From the NCBI GenBank assembly GCA_023436715.1, contig JAEZIJ010000135.1, positions 1 to 5,881 of the forward strand: a DNA stretch of 5,881 bases, read 5' to 3'. This DNA is from Acidobacteriota bacterium (GTDB taxonomy: Bacteria > Acidobacteriota > Terriglobia > Bryobacterales > Bryobacteraceae). The position numbers and the translations under genes were made by a program. Below, in pieces: positions 1 through 5,744 of this stretch (positions within the stretch are counted from its first letter, which is position 1; each line of letters opens with the position of its first letter). The notes under the pieces are model-generated. The model ran no database searches. It was not told the DNA's origin and saw nothing but the letters and a program-made list of their open reading frames with translations.

Positions 1-76
1 CCCGCTCCCGGCGGCGAAACCTTTCGGCTCAGAATGGAACGGCAAGCCAAGGGAACCCGGTCCACCGAAACCGCCA

Positions 77-89
77 GTCCAATTTGGAC
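77..89. promoter_or_regulatory. 13-base perfect palindrome, possible operator
   Basis: GTCCAA and TTGGAC form a perfect 6-base inverted repeat around a single central T. It lies about 106 bases upstream of the JAMM gene start and about 48 bases upstream of the candidate -35 box. A short dyad of this kind can be a dimeric regulator site, but a single copy of 13 bases also arises by chance, and no regulator gene is in the window. Confidence 0.2.
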
Positions 90-136
90 AAGCCTGGCGC
101 ATGCCCGGCCCGCTCCCGGTTGCGCCGAGGGCCGGG

Positions 137-165
137 TTGCCGCCCCGCTCGGGCCTAGGTACATT
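137..165 (+). promoter_or_regulatory. Candidate sigma70-type promoter of the JAMM gene
   Basis: TTGCCG (137-142, 4 of 6 matches to TTGACA) and TACATT (160-165, 4 of 6 to TATAAT) are separated by exactly 17 bases. Transcription would start near 172, giving a leader of about 23 bases that contains the G-rich stretch GGGGGTGGGGG (184-194) just before the ATG, which would have to serve as a weak ribosome binding site. The position fits well but the boxes are only moderate matches. Confidence 0.33.
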
Positions 166-194
166 GGAACCAGAAGCACCTCCGGGGGTGGGGG

Positions 195-1910
195 ATGGCA
201 TCGGCGCATCAGAGCAGCGAAACCGGCGTTTGGAGCGTCGAGGGGCATTCGGTCCGAGTGGAGTACTGGGCATCCGTCCTCGAGGAAATCCGCGCCGCCG
301 CCGTGTCGGGCTACTGCCAGTTCCCCCGAGGCGGAGTGGAGATAGGCGGAATTCTGTTCGGCCGCCTGGAGTCCGGCGTCACCCGCATCGTGGCATACCG
401 GCCGGTGGCTTGCGAATACAAGTTCGGTCCCTCTTATCAGCTTTCCGAAAAAGACGAGCGGGCGTTCGCCGAGGCGCTGGGGGCGCCGGCGTCCGACGCC
501 CTTCTGGCGGGCCTGGAACCCGTCGGGTGGTACCACTCGCATACGCGCAGCGCTGTCTGCCTGACGGAGCAGGATCTGGAGCTGCACAATCGGCTCTTCC
601 AGAAGCCGGCACAGGTTGCCCTCGTGGTGCAGCCGGAATCGTTCGGACCCTCCCGCGGAGGATTCTTCTTCCGCGAACCCGATGGGAGCATACGCGCTGA
701 GTCGAGCTATGGCGAGTTCGCTCTGGCGCCGAGGGGCAGGAAGCCGAGAACCGCGGCGAAAGAGGAGGGGCCCGCCACCCCGAAAGAACCCGAGCCGAGC
801 CGTGCCGCCGCACCGGTTTTGAGGGCAGTGAAAGCGATTGCGCCCCCGTCTGAACCGGAACCGGGTCCGAGGCGGCGGTGGTTGTGGGTGGCGGTCGCGC
901 TGGTGCTGGTGGCCGCAATCGCCGTGGCCACGGCGCTGCTCATTATGAGGCAAGAAAAACCTGCACCCTCTTCGCTCGCCCTGAGTGCGCTCGACCTCGA
1001 CGGGCAACTCCGGATCGCATGGGACCGCGAAGCTGCCGCGGTACGGCAAGCGACTAGCGGCTCGCTCGAGATTGTCGATGGCGACAAGAGGCTCGTCCTG
1101 CCATTCAGCGCCGCGGGGCTGAGGCGCGGGAGTGTCACCTACGCCCGGAAATCGGGCAACGTGGAAGTGCGGCTCACGGTGACGCCGCTGGGCGGTGGCG
1201 CGGTGGAGGAACTGGTGAGATTTGTGGGCGCCACGCCGGCTGCCGATCCGAAACCGGAGGCCGCGGCCCCGCCACCCGCCGAGCAGCCGGCGCCTCCAGC
1301 CCCGAAAGCGAAGCCCGAGCGCAGGAAGGAGGGGAAAAGGAAGACGCGGCAGCGGGCGGCGTTGGTCGAGCCGCCTCGCCCGGTGGAGTTGCCGCGTACG
1401 AAGACAAGGCCGTTGGGGCAACCTCCCTCACTGAACCCTGGCGCGCCTGCGGCGCTGGCCGCGGCTTCGATCGAGCTGCGGCCGAAGGAGTCTGCGCCCG
1501 CGCCCCCGCCGGCCGCGGCAAAAACGGCATACAGAGGGCCCGCTTCGGGACGGCTGATCTGGACGGGGCGGCTCGGGCGCGGCCAGTCGGTCCTCATCAA
1601 CGGATCGCGCGCTTCAGCGGGGGACGTGACGGGCGAGCTTCCGGGAGTCCCGGTTCGAATCAGCGCCCATCCGGCCGACCTGTCGGACGACGGCCTGGTT
1701 GTGTACACTGCCGTGGCGCAAGCCCGCCGCGAGGCCCCCGGCCCGCTCAACGGATGGAATCTCACGCGTTACGCGCAGGACCCCCGCCGCGCGGCGCGGG
1801 TGCTGGTCACTGAACCGCCTTCCGCGCGCACCGGCTGGAGGAGGCTGACGCTGCGCGGAGATGAAGCGTCAGTCGCCGTCGTGGTAATTGATTGGAGAGT
1901 GGCGGAATAA
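195..1910 (+). CDS. Membrane-anchored JAB/MPN (JAMM) metalloprotease-domain protein
   Basis: A 571-residue protein in three parts. Residues about 20-175 form a JAB/MPN domain with the JAMM zinc signature: Glu49 in the VEIGGILFG strand, then His114-Ser-His116, seven residues, Thr124 and Asp127. This is the E...HxHx(7)[S/T]xxD pattern of isopeptidases that cut ubiquitin-like tails, with Thr in place of the usual Ser. After a charged, Pro-rich linker comes one hydrophobic helix at about 229-251, preceded by Arg226-228. With no signal peptide, this predicts the protease domain in the cytoplasm and the rest outside. Beyond the membrane are a small beta-rich region (about 261-345), a Pro/Ala/Lys-rich linker (346-450) and a C-terminal domain (about 452-571) of a kind I associate with acidobacterial proteins. 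ATG 195 is the only sensible start, because a stop at 156 blocks the frame upstream. The gene stops 2 bases from the end of the opposing gene. No ubiquitin-like, E1 or E2 partner is visible, so the substrate is unknown. The domain call is firm; the cellular role is not. Confidence 0.85.
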   Translation: MASAHQSSETGVWSVEGHSVRVEYWASVLEEIRAAAVSGYCQFPRGGVEIGGILFGRLESGVTRIVAYRPVACEYKFGPSYQLSEKDERAFAEALGAPASDALLAGLEPVGWYHSHTRSAVCLTEQDLELHNRLFQKPAQVALVVQPESFGPSRGGFFFREPDGSIRAESSYGEFALAPRGRKPRTAAKEEGPATPKEPEPSRAAAPVLRAVKAIAPPSEPEPGPRRRWLWVAVALVLVAAIAVATALLIMRQEKPAPSSLALSALDLDGQLRIAWDREAAAVRQATSGSLEIVDGDKRLVLPFSAAGLRRGSVTYARKSGNVEVRLTVTPLGGGAVEELVRFVGATPAADPKPEAAAPPPAEQPAPPAPKAKPERRKEGKRKTRQRAALVEPPRPVELPRTKTRPLGQPPSLNPGAPAALAAASIELRPKESAPAPPPAAAKTAYRGPASGRLIWTGRLGRGQSVLINGSRASAGDVTGELPGVPVRISAHPADLSDDGLVVYTAVAQARREAPGPLNGWNLTRYAQDPRRAARVLVTEPPSARTGWRRLTLRGDEASVAVVVIDWRVAE

Positions 1911-1912
1911 GG

Positions 1913-2962
1913 TCACTTCCCCACACGCTTCATGACGCTGTGAATGCCGGTAAAGATGGTCTCCTCGATACCGTCCACGTGCGGTATATAGCCCATTACG
2001 TCGTTGGAATAGCCGGCCACGATGATGGGCTCTTTCGCCGAGCGGTATTCCCGCTTGATGCGCAGGGCGTAATCCGCAACCACCTCCCCGCCGAGGGCGA
2101 CCAGCGTCAGGCTCTTCCCGAAGCGGATGGCCTGAACGGGATACGGGATACGCCGGATGGGTCGCCCTTCCTCGAGATGGGGCGCGAATTTCGGCTCGAC
2201 GATCCGGAAGGCGCCGCGAATGGGGCCGCGGACGGACATCATCGGGCTCGAGAGCACCCTGTCAACTTGGGCAGCGAGCGTGCGGCCGTGCTGTTGCGCG
2301 AGCGCGAGCGTGCCGCGCGGATTCGGGTTCGCATCGGCCCCGCAGAGTTGTATAAAAAGTGCCACCGATCCCGGGTGCTTCTTTTCGAGTTCGAGTTGCG
2401 CGAAGCCGGCGTAATCGCCGCTGATCTGGAAGAAGTCGCCTCCAACCGTGGTGTTCCGGCAGGCGTAACCGAACAGCACAGCCAGTAGAGTGCCGTCCGG
2501 CTTCGCAACCTTGAGTACCGGGACGGCGGTGTCGCGCGGCCCCGTCGGATTCACGCCGAATTCCGCGGCGCCCTCACCATACGCGAGCACCGCGGGCTTG
2601 AGGTCGCCGAGCGCGGCGCCGATCACGGTCACGAGGCTGTCCGCCAGCTTCACACTGTAACCGGAACTCCCGCGCAACACCGGCCCGGAATGGGTGTTAG
2701 AGGAACTGAAGACGAGTTGCGCGCGGTCGAGTCCGGTGCGCGCGGCGACCGGGTCCGTGATGGAGCGCGGCAGGCCGATGAGGTCCGTGGTGACGATGAC
2801 CACGCGGTGCCCCTTGGCGTCCTCTACGGCGAGCGCCTTGGCCCACAAATCTCCTGCCACCCGGACCGGTGCTTCCGGCGTGATCTTGAGCCGCGCCACC
2901 CCGGCCTGGAAATCGGCGCCGGCGAGCGGCAGCGCAATGAGGCAGGCCAGCAGCTTCAGCAT
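1913..2962 (-). CDS. Secreted neutral/alkaline ceramidase-fold protein, probably catalytically altered
   Basis: A 349-residue protein resembling the N-terminal domain family of neutral/alkaline non-lysosomal ceramidases, which are zinc amidases acting outside the cytoplasm. Residues 1-16 are a signal peptide ending Ala-Gly-Ala before Asp17. Family landmarks follow in order: FQAGVARLKITPE (18-30), DLWAKALAVED (38-48), VTTDLIGLPR (57-66), SSSNTHSGP (86-94), LFGYACRNTT (163-172), GDYAGFAQ (182-189), CGADANPNPRG (207-217), LGGEVVADYALR (290-301) and GYSNDVMGYIP (317-327). Two positions stand out: Asn89 where the family has His in the (T/S)HTHSG motif, and Arg169 where it has His in the ACHNT motif. 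From memory these correspond to zinc ligands His97 and His204 of the Pseudomonas enzyme. Glu293 and Tyr325 are kept. The chain is also about 100 residues shorter than the relatives I recall, with in-frame losses between conserved blocks. The start at 2962 is set by the signal peptide and a strong GGGGAGG site; the frame is open further upstream but that part is Arg-rich and not family-like. Family confident; activity doubtful. Confidence 0.85.
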   Translation of the reverse strand: MLKLLACLIALPLAGADFQAGVARLKITPEAPVRVAGDLWAKALAVEDAKGHRVVIVTTDLIGLPRSITDPVAARTGLDRAQLVFSSSNTHSGPVLRGSSGYSVKLADSLVTVIGAALGDLKPAVLAYGEGAAEFGVNPTGPRDTAVPVLKVAKPDGTLLAVLFGYACRNTTVGGDFFQISGDYAGFAQLELEKKHPGSVALFIQLCGADANPNPRGTLALAQQHGRTLAAQVDRVLSSPMMSVRGPIRGAFRIVEPKFAPHLEEGRPIRRIPYPVQAIRFGKSLTLVALGGEVVADYALRIKREYRSAKEPIIVAGYSNDVMGYIPHVDGIEETIFTGIHSVMKRVGK

Positions 2963-2966
2963 CGAA

Positions 2967-2973
2967 CCTCCCC
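2967..2973 (-). promoter_or_regulatory. Strong ribosome binding site of the ceramidase-like gene
   Basis: On the minus strand GGGGAGG lies four bases (TTCG) before the ATG at 2962-2960. It is the strongest Shine-Dalgarno sequence in the window. It decides the start in favour of the signal-peptide Met over the longer open frame that reaches upstream to 3145. Confidence 0.75.
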
Positions 2974-2983
2974 GCCTAAACAG

Positions 2984-3012
2984 TTTACAGGGCGTCCGCA
3001 CCGGCCTGTCAC
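2984..3012 (-). promoter_or_regulatory. Candidate sigma70-type promoter of the ceramidase-like gene
   Basis: Reading the minus strand, GTGACA (3012-3007, 5 of 6 to TTGACA) and TGTAAA (2989-2984, 4 of 6 to TATAAT) are 17 bases apart. Transcription would start near 2977 and leave a leader of about 15 bases carrying the Shine-Dalgarno sequence. It sits in the 81-base gap between the divergent ceramidase-like and STAS genes, where a promoter is expected. Confidence 0.42.
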
Positions 3013-3043
3013 TTTTTCGCGCGGGAGCTTGTCTTAGAGTTGC

Positions 3044-3373
3044 ATGTGCGAGGTCACGCTTCATGACACGCCGGAAGCGTTCCGGATTCAGTTGAGCGGC
3101 GAGTTGACACAAGCCTCCGTGCCCGAAGTTGCCCTTTGCTGGCAAACCGGCAGCTCGACGCTCGGCGAGCGCCGTTTGGTGGTAGACCTGACCGGCCTTG
3201 CGTCGATGGACGATGCCGGGCGTGACCTCCTGGAGAGCATGAGTCGCGCCGGGGCCGAGTTCATCGCCACCAGCGCGGCCCCGAGGCGCGCGCGCCTTGC
3301 GTCATTCAAGCGGTTCCTTGCTCTTGTGCTGTGCCCAATCCTCCGCTGCCCGGCGCAGCGCGACGCCGACTGA
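3044..3373 (+). CDS. Small STAS-like protein (anti-sigma factor antagonist type)
   Basis: A 109-residue protein. Residues about 12-90 match the STAS fold of SpoIIAA/RsbV-type anti-sigma antagonists: an initial strand (FRIQLSGELT, 13-22), a helix, the central strand LVVDLTGL (45-52), the switch loop MDDAGRDLL (55-63) and a following helix and strand (GAEFIAT, 70-76). In classical antagonists the loop reads D-S-S/A-G with a phosphorylated Ser. Here the equivalent position is Asp57, so phosphorylation control looks absent or is mimicked permanently. The tail after about residue 85 (FKRFLALVLCPILRC, then a short polar end) is hydrophobic and not typical of the fold. The start ATG 3044 has only a weak AGAG (3036-3039) before it. 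The gene is divergent from the ceramidase-like gene and 62 bases upstream of the sugar kinase on the same strand. No sigma factor, anti-sigma kinase or phosphatase is nearby, so its partner is unknown. Fold likely; role open. Confidence 0.65.
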   Translation: MCEVTLHDTPEAFRIQLSGELTQASVPEVALCWQTGSSTLGERRLVVDLTGLASMDDAGRDLLESMSRAGAEFIATSAAPRRARLASFKRFLALVLCPILRCPAQRDAD

Positions 3374-3398
3374 GGCCCGCAGCGGCAGCCCCACTAGC

Positions 3399-3430
3399 GC
3401 TTTCCACCTGAAAGCTGGTATTTTTGCCAG
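3399..3430 (+). promoter_or_regulatory. Hairpins with T-run and possible extended -10, between STAS and kinase genes
   Basis: GCTTTC (3399-3404) and GAAAGC (3410-3415) form a perfect 6-base stem with a 5-base loop, followed closely by TGGTATTTTT, so it could be a weak intrinsic terminator for the STAS gene. An overlapping alternative hairpin pairs CTGG (3415-3418) with CCAG (3427-3430) across the T-run. The same bases also read TGGTATTTT (3416-3424), an extended -10-like element without a recognisable -35. Any of these would separate expression of the kinase and transporter genes from the STAS gene. The stems are short and GC-poor, so the call is tentative. Confidence 0.28.
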
Positions 3431-3435
3431 TTACT

Positions 3436-4383
3436 ATGCTCACGGTCGGAATCGGCGAGGTTCTGTTCGACGTCTTCGAGAACGGGACGGATGCGCTGGG
3501 GGGCGCGCCGCTGAACGCGGCGGTCCACGCCCACCAACTCGCGGCGCCCCTGGGGCTGGGTGAAGGCGTGATGGTGAGCGCGGTGGGCGCGGATGCGCAG
3601 GGCGAACGCCTGCTCTCGGCGCTTCGCGAGCGCGGGATGACCACGCGCTACATAGAGACCGACCCGCGGCACCCGACCGGGCACGTCTCCGTGTTCATGC
3701 GCTGCGGGCAGCCCGGATACCAGATCGCGGCCGGTTCCGCCTGGGACTACATCGAAGACGATAGCTCGCTCGCCGAACTCGCGGCCGGTTGCGATGCGGT
3801 CTGCTTCGGCAGCCTGGCGCAGCGTTCCGAGGTCTCGCGACGGACGATCCGGCATTTTCTCGAGCGCGCTCCGCAAGCGCAGCGCATGTACGACGTGAAC
3901 CTGCGGCGGAACACCCTCACCGGCGAAGAGGGCTACAGCGCGGAAATCATCGACACGAGCTGCCGGCTGGCAACGCTCCTCAAGATGAACGCCGCGGAGC
4001 TGTTCGAGATCTGCTCGCTGCTGGGCCTGGCGCCTGCGGGCGAGGAGAGCGAGACCGAGGTCCGGCGCCGTGCGGAACTGCTGCTGGCGCGGTATCCGGC
4101 CGATGCGGTCGTGCTCACGCGCGATGCGCGAGGCACGCTGCTTTTCGCGCGGGACGGAGAGTACACGGCCGAAGCGATTCCCATCCCGCCCGAAGAGGCG
4201 CACCCTGTAGGCGCGGGCGACGCATGCGCGGCGGGCATCCTGTTCGCACTGGCGATGGGATGGGACAAGTCGCGCGCAGTGGACCTGGCCAACCGCATGG
4301 GCGCGTGGGTCGCTTCGCAATTGCCGGCGACTCCCCCGCTGCCCCCTGCGATTCTCGATTTCGTGCGGGCGCAACAGCATTGA
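3436..4383 (+). CDS. PfkB-family sugar kinase, probably fructokinase-like
   Basis: A 315-residue cytoplasmic kinase of the ribokinase/PfkB family, of usual length, predicted to phosphorylate a hexose using ATP. The N-terminus GEVLFDVF (7-14) and GGAPLNAAVHA (22-32) are the sugar-binding strand and N-terminal signature seen in fructokinase-like members. YDVNLRRN (152-159) and LKMNAAEL (182-189) are further family blocks, and AVVLTRDARGTLLF leads to the C-terminal signature PVGAGDACAAGIL (257-269) with the catalytic base Asp262 and anion-hole Gly259-Ala260-Gly261. The residue before this signature is His256, where most relatives have Asp, Asn, Ser or Lys. ATG 3436 starts the first strand properly; TTG 3424 would add four residues. 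Neither has a clear Shine-Dalgarno site. The stop TGA 4381-4383 overlaps the ribosome binding site of the sugar transporter gene, so the two are probably cotranscribed and coupled: uptake followed by trapping as a sugar phosphate. The family is certain; fructose as substrate is inference. Confidence 0.9.
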   Translation: MLTVGIGEVLFDVFENGTDALGGAPLNAAVHAHQLAAPLGLGEGVMVSAVGADAQGERLLSALRERGMTTRYIETDPRHPTGHVSVFMRCGQPGYQIAAGSAWDYIEDDSSLAELAAGCDAVCFGSLAQRSEVSRRTIRHFLERAPQAQRMYDVNLRRNTLTGEEGYSAEIIDTSCRLATLLKMNAAELFEICSLLGLAPAGEESETEVRRRAELLLARYPADAVVLTRDARGTLLFARDGEYTAEAIPIPPEEAHPVGAGDACAAGILFALAMGWDKSRAVDLANRMGAWVASQLPATPPLPPAILDFVRAQQH

Positions 4384-4387
4384 GGTG
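4382..4387 (+). promoter_or_regulatory. Ribosome binding site of the transporter, overlapping the kinase stop
   Basis: GAGG (4382-4385) within TGAGGTGACATG lies four bases before the ATG at 4390 and shares bases with the kinase stop codon (4381-4383). This arrangement favours translational coupling, with ribosomes ending the kinase re-initiating on the transporter. Confidence 0.6.
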
Positions 4388-4389
4388 AC

Positions 4390-5718
4390 ATGAGACTGAA
4401 CGCATACCTTTTGAGGAGCACCATCGTAGCGGCCTTGGGCGGGCTTCTGTTCGGGTTCGATACGGCCGTGATCGCCGGAACCACGCGGGCGCTGACCGAA
4501 AGATACGGCCTGACGCCGTGGTCCCTGGGTCTGACCGTGGCGAGCGCGCTGCTCGGAACCGTGCTCGGCGCGATGCTCGCAGGAATCCCAGGGGACCGCT
4601 ACGGGCGGCGCTCGAGCCTGCGCGGGATGGCGCTGCTTTACCTCGTCTCGGCCCTTGGCTGCGCGCTGGCCTGGGACTGGAATTCGCTCGTCACCGCGCG
4701 CTTCGTGGCGGGGCTTGCCATCGGTGGCTCATCGGTGCTCGGTCCCATGTACATCGCCGAAATCGCGCCGGCGAACTGGCGCGGGCGATTGGTGGCCTTC
4801 TTCCAGTTCAATGTCGTGTTCGGAATTCTGCTTGCGTATTTTTCCAATTACGTGGTCGGCACCATGGGCCTCGGGGCGGCCGAGTGGCGCTGGAAGCTGG
4901 GCATCGCGGCGGCTCCGGCGGCGCTGTTCCTGGCCATGCTCTACACCATTCCGCGCAGCCCGCGCTGGCTCGTAAAGAAGGGGCGCATCGATGAGGCCCG
5001 CGAGGTGCTGCGGCTGATCGGCGAACCGGATTATGAGAAGGAACTGGACGACATCGTGTTGTCGATCCGCGCCGAAAACGGGCAGGACGGCGAACGCCTG
5101 TTCTCGTATAAATACCGTTGGCCGATCTTCTTCGCCGTGTCCATCGGGCTGCTGAATCAGCTTTCGGGCATCAACGCGATTCTTTATTACCTGAACGACA
5201 TTTTCGAGCGGGCGGGCTTCAGCAAGATGTCCGGGGATCTGCAAGCGGTGGCTGTGGGCGGTACGAACCTGCTGTTCACGATGCTGGCGATGTCCGTCAT
5301 CGACCGGATCGGGCGGAAGACCCTTCTGCTTGTGGGCTCGGTTGGGACGGCGCTGTGCCTGGCCGGGGTTGCGGCGATCTTTCTCACAAAGCAGCACGAG
5401 GAACTGCTCGTCTGGCTGCTGATCGGCTACATCGCATCGTTCGCGTTCTCACAGGGCGCGGTGATCTGGGTCTTCCTGGCGGAAGTCTTTCCGAACCGCG
5501 TGCGCGCGAAGGGCCAGAGCCTGGGCAGCTTCTCGCACTGGCTTATGAACGCTGTGATTTCCTGGACGTTCCCCATGATGGCGGCGTCCTCCGGCGGCGC
5601 GCCGTTCGTGTTCTTCTCGGCGATGATGGTGGTGCAATTCTTCGTCGTGCTGTTCCTCTACCCGGAAACGAAGGGCGTCACGCTCGAGGAGATGCAGAAG
5701 AAGATGGGAATCAGCTAG
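4390..5718 (+). CDS. Sugar porter of the major facilitator superfamily
   Basis: A 442-residue inner-membrane protein with about 12 predicted helices, typical in length for the sugar porter (SP) family that includes XylE, GalP and GLUT. All the family signatures are visible: LFGFDTAVIAG in helix 1; GDRYGRR (68-74) after helix 2; RFVAGLAIGG with PMYIAEIAP and WRGR (104-133); PRSPRWL (188-194) after helix 6; NQLSGINAILYY (256-267) in helix 7; DRIGRK (305-310); VIWVFLAEVFPNRVR (358-372) in helix 10; and PETKG (425-429) after helix 12. Sugar-contact positions known from XylE appear as Gln139, Gln257, Asn262 and Trp360. Asn256 replaces the first Gln of the usual QQ pair. The start at 4390 follows the kinase stop by six bases. 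It most likely imports a monosaccharide by proton symport for the kinase. The stop codon lies three bases from an insertion sequence end. Family certain; exact sugar unknown. Confidence 0.94.
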   Translation: MRLNAYLLRSTIVAALGGLLFGFDTAVIAGTTRALTERYGLTPWSLGLTVASALLGTVLGAMLAGIPGDRYGRRSSLRGMALLYLVSALGCALAWDWNSLVTARFVAGLAIGGSSVLGPMYIAEIAPANWRGRLVAFFQFNVVFGILLAYFSNYVVGTMGLGAAEWRWKLGIAAAPAALFLAMLYTIPRSPRWLVKKGRIDEAREVLRLIGEPDYEKELDDIVLSIRAENGQDGERLFSYKYRWPIFFAVSIGLLNQLSGINAILYYLNDIFERAGFSKMSGDLQAVAVGGTNLLFTMLAMSVIDRIGRKTLLLVGSVGTALCLAGVAAIFLTKQHEELLVWLLIGYIASFAFSQGAVIWVFLAEVFPNRVRAKGQSLGSFSHWLMNAVISWTFPMMAASSGGAPFVFFSAMMVVQFFVVLFLYPETKGVTLEEMQKKMGIS

Positions 5719-5723
5719 TGTAG

Positions 5724-5744
5724 TGTCCAGCAAATAGCTGGACA
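5724..5744. repeat. Perfect 8-base inverted repeat in the IS end
   Basis: TGTCCAGC (5724-5731) and GCTGGACA (5737-5744) are exact reverse complements around the 5-base loop AAATA. The structure begins six bases after the transporter stop. It is probably part of the IS terminal repeat, where transposase binds. As RNA it would fold into a firm hairpin, but there is no T-run after it (TTTGGGG follows), so it is not a standard intrinsic terminator. Confidence 0.7.

Larger units (their letters stand above)
1..194. other. Leader region upstream of the JAMM gene, no confident gene
   Basis: No convincing gene ends or starts in this stretch. In the reading frame of the downstream gene there is a stop (TAG, 156-158), so that gene cannot extend further upstream than about 159. 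Another forward frame is open from base 2 and reads as Pro/Gly-rich protein, but it continues far into the downstream gene, as expected by chance in GC-rich DNA. The stretch holds a 13-base palindrome at 77-89, a candidate promoter at 137-165 and an 11-base direct repeat (CCCGCTCCCGG at 1-11 and 109-119). Confidence 0.5.

Noticed and set aside
1..119. 11-base direct repeat CCCGCTCCCGG at 1-11 and 109-119
   Set aside because: Short, GC-rich and present only twice; likely chance, with no mobile or array features around it.
101..700. Long forward open frame overlapping the JAMM gene start
   Set aside because: The part after 195 is Arg/Gly/Pro-rich and overlaps the well-supported JAMM domain in another frame; such frames are common by chance at this GC content.
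1230..1545. Pro/Ala/Lys-rich repeats in the JAMM protein as a tandem repeat array
   Set aside because: The stretch has biased composition but no regular repeat unit in DNA or protein; it is an ordinary flexible linker.
2942..2962. Lipoprotein signal (Cys7) in the ceramidase-like protein
   Set aside because: LLAC at residues 4-7 is too close to the N-terminus and has Leu at the second lipobox position; a normal signal peptide cut after Ala16 fits better.
2963..3145. Upstream extension of the ceramidase-like gene by 61 residues
   Set aside because: It would bury the signal peptide inside the protein, overlap the divergent STAS gene and ignore the strong ribosome binding site directly before 2962.
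3394..4380. Long minus-strand open frame opposite the sugar kinase
   Set aside because: Its product is Arg/His/Gln-rich without recognisable motifs, while the forward frame carries all PfkB signatures.
5701..5729. Outward promoter from the IS end, antisense to the transporter
   Set aside because: The left palindrome arm gives TGGACA on the minus strand, but the matching -10 (CATCTT) agrees at only 3 of 6 positions.
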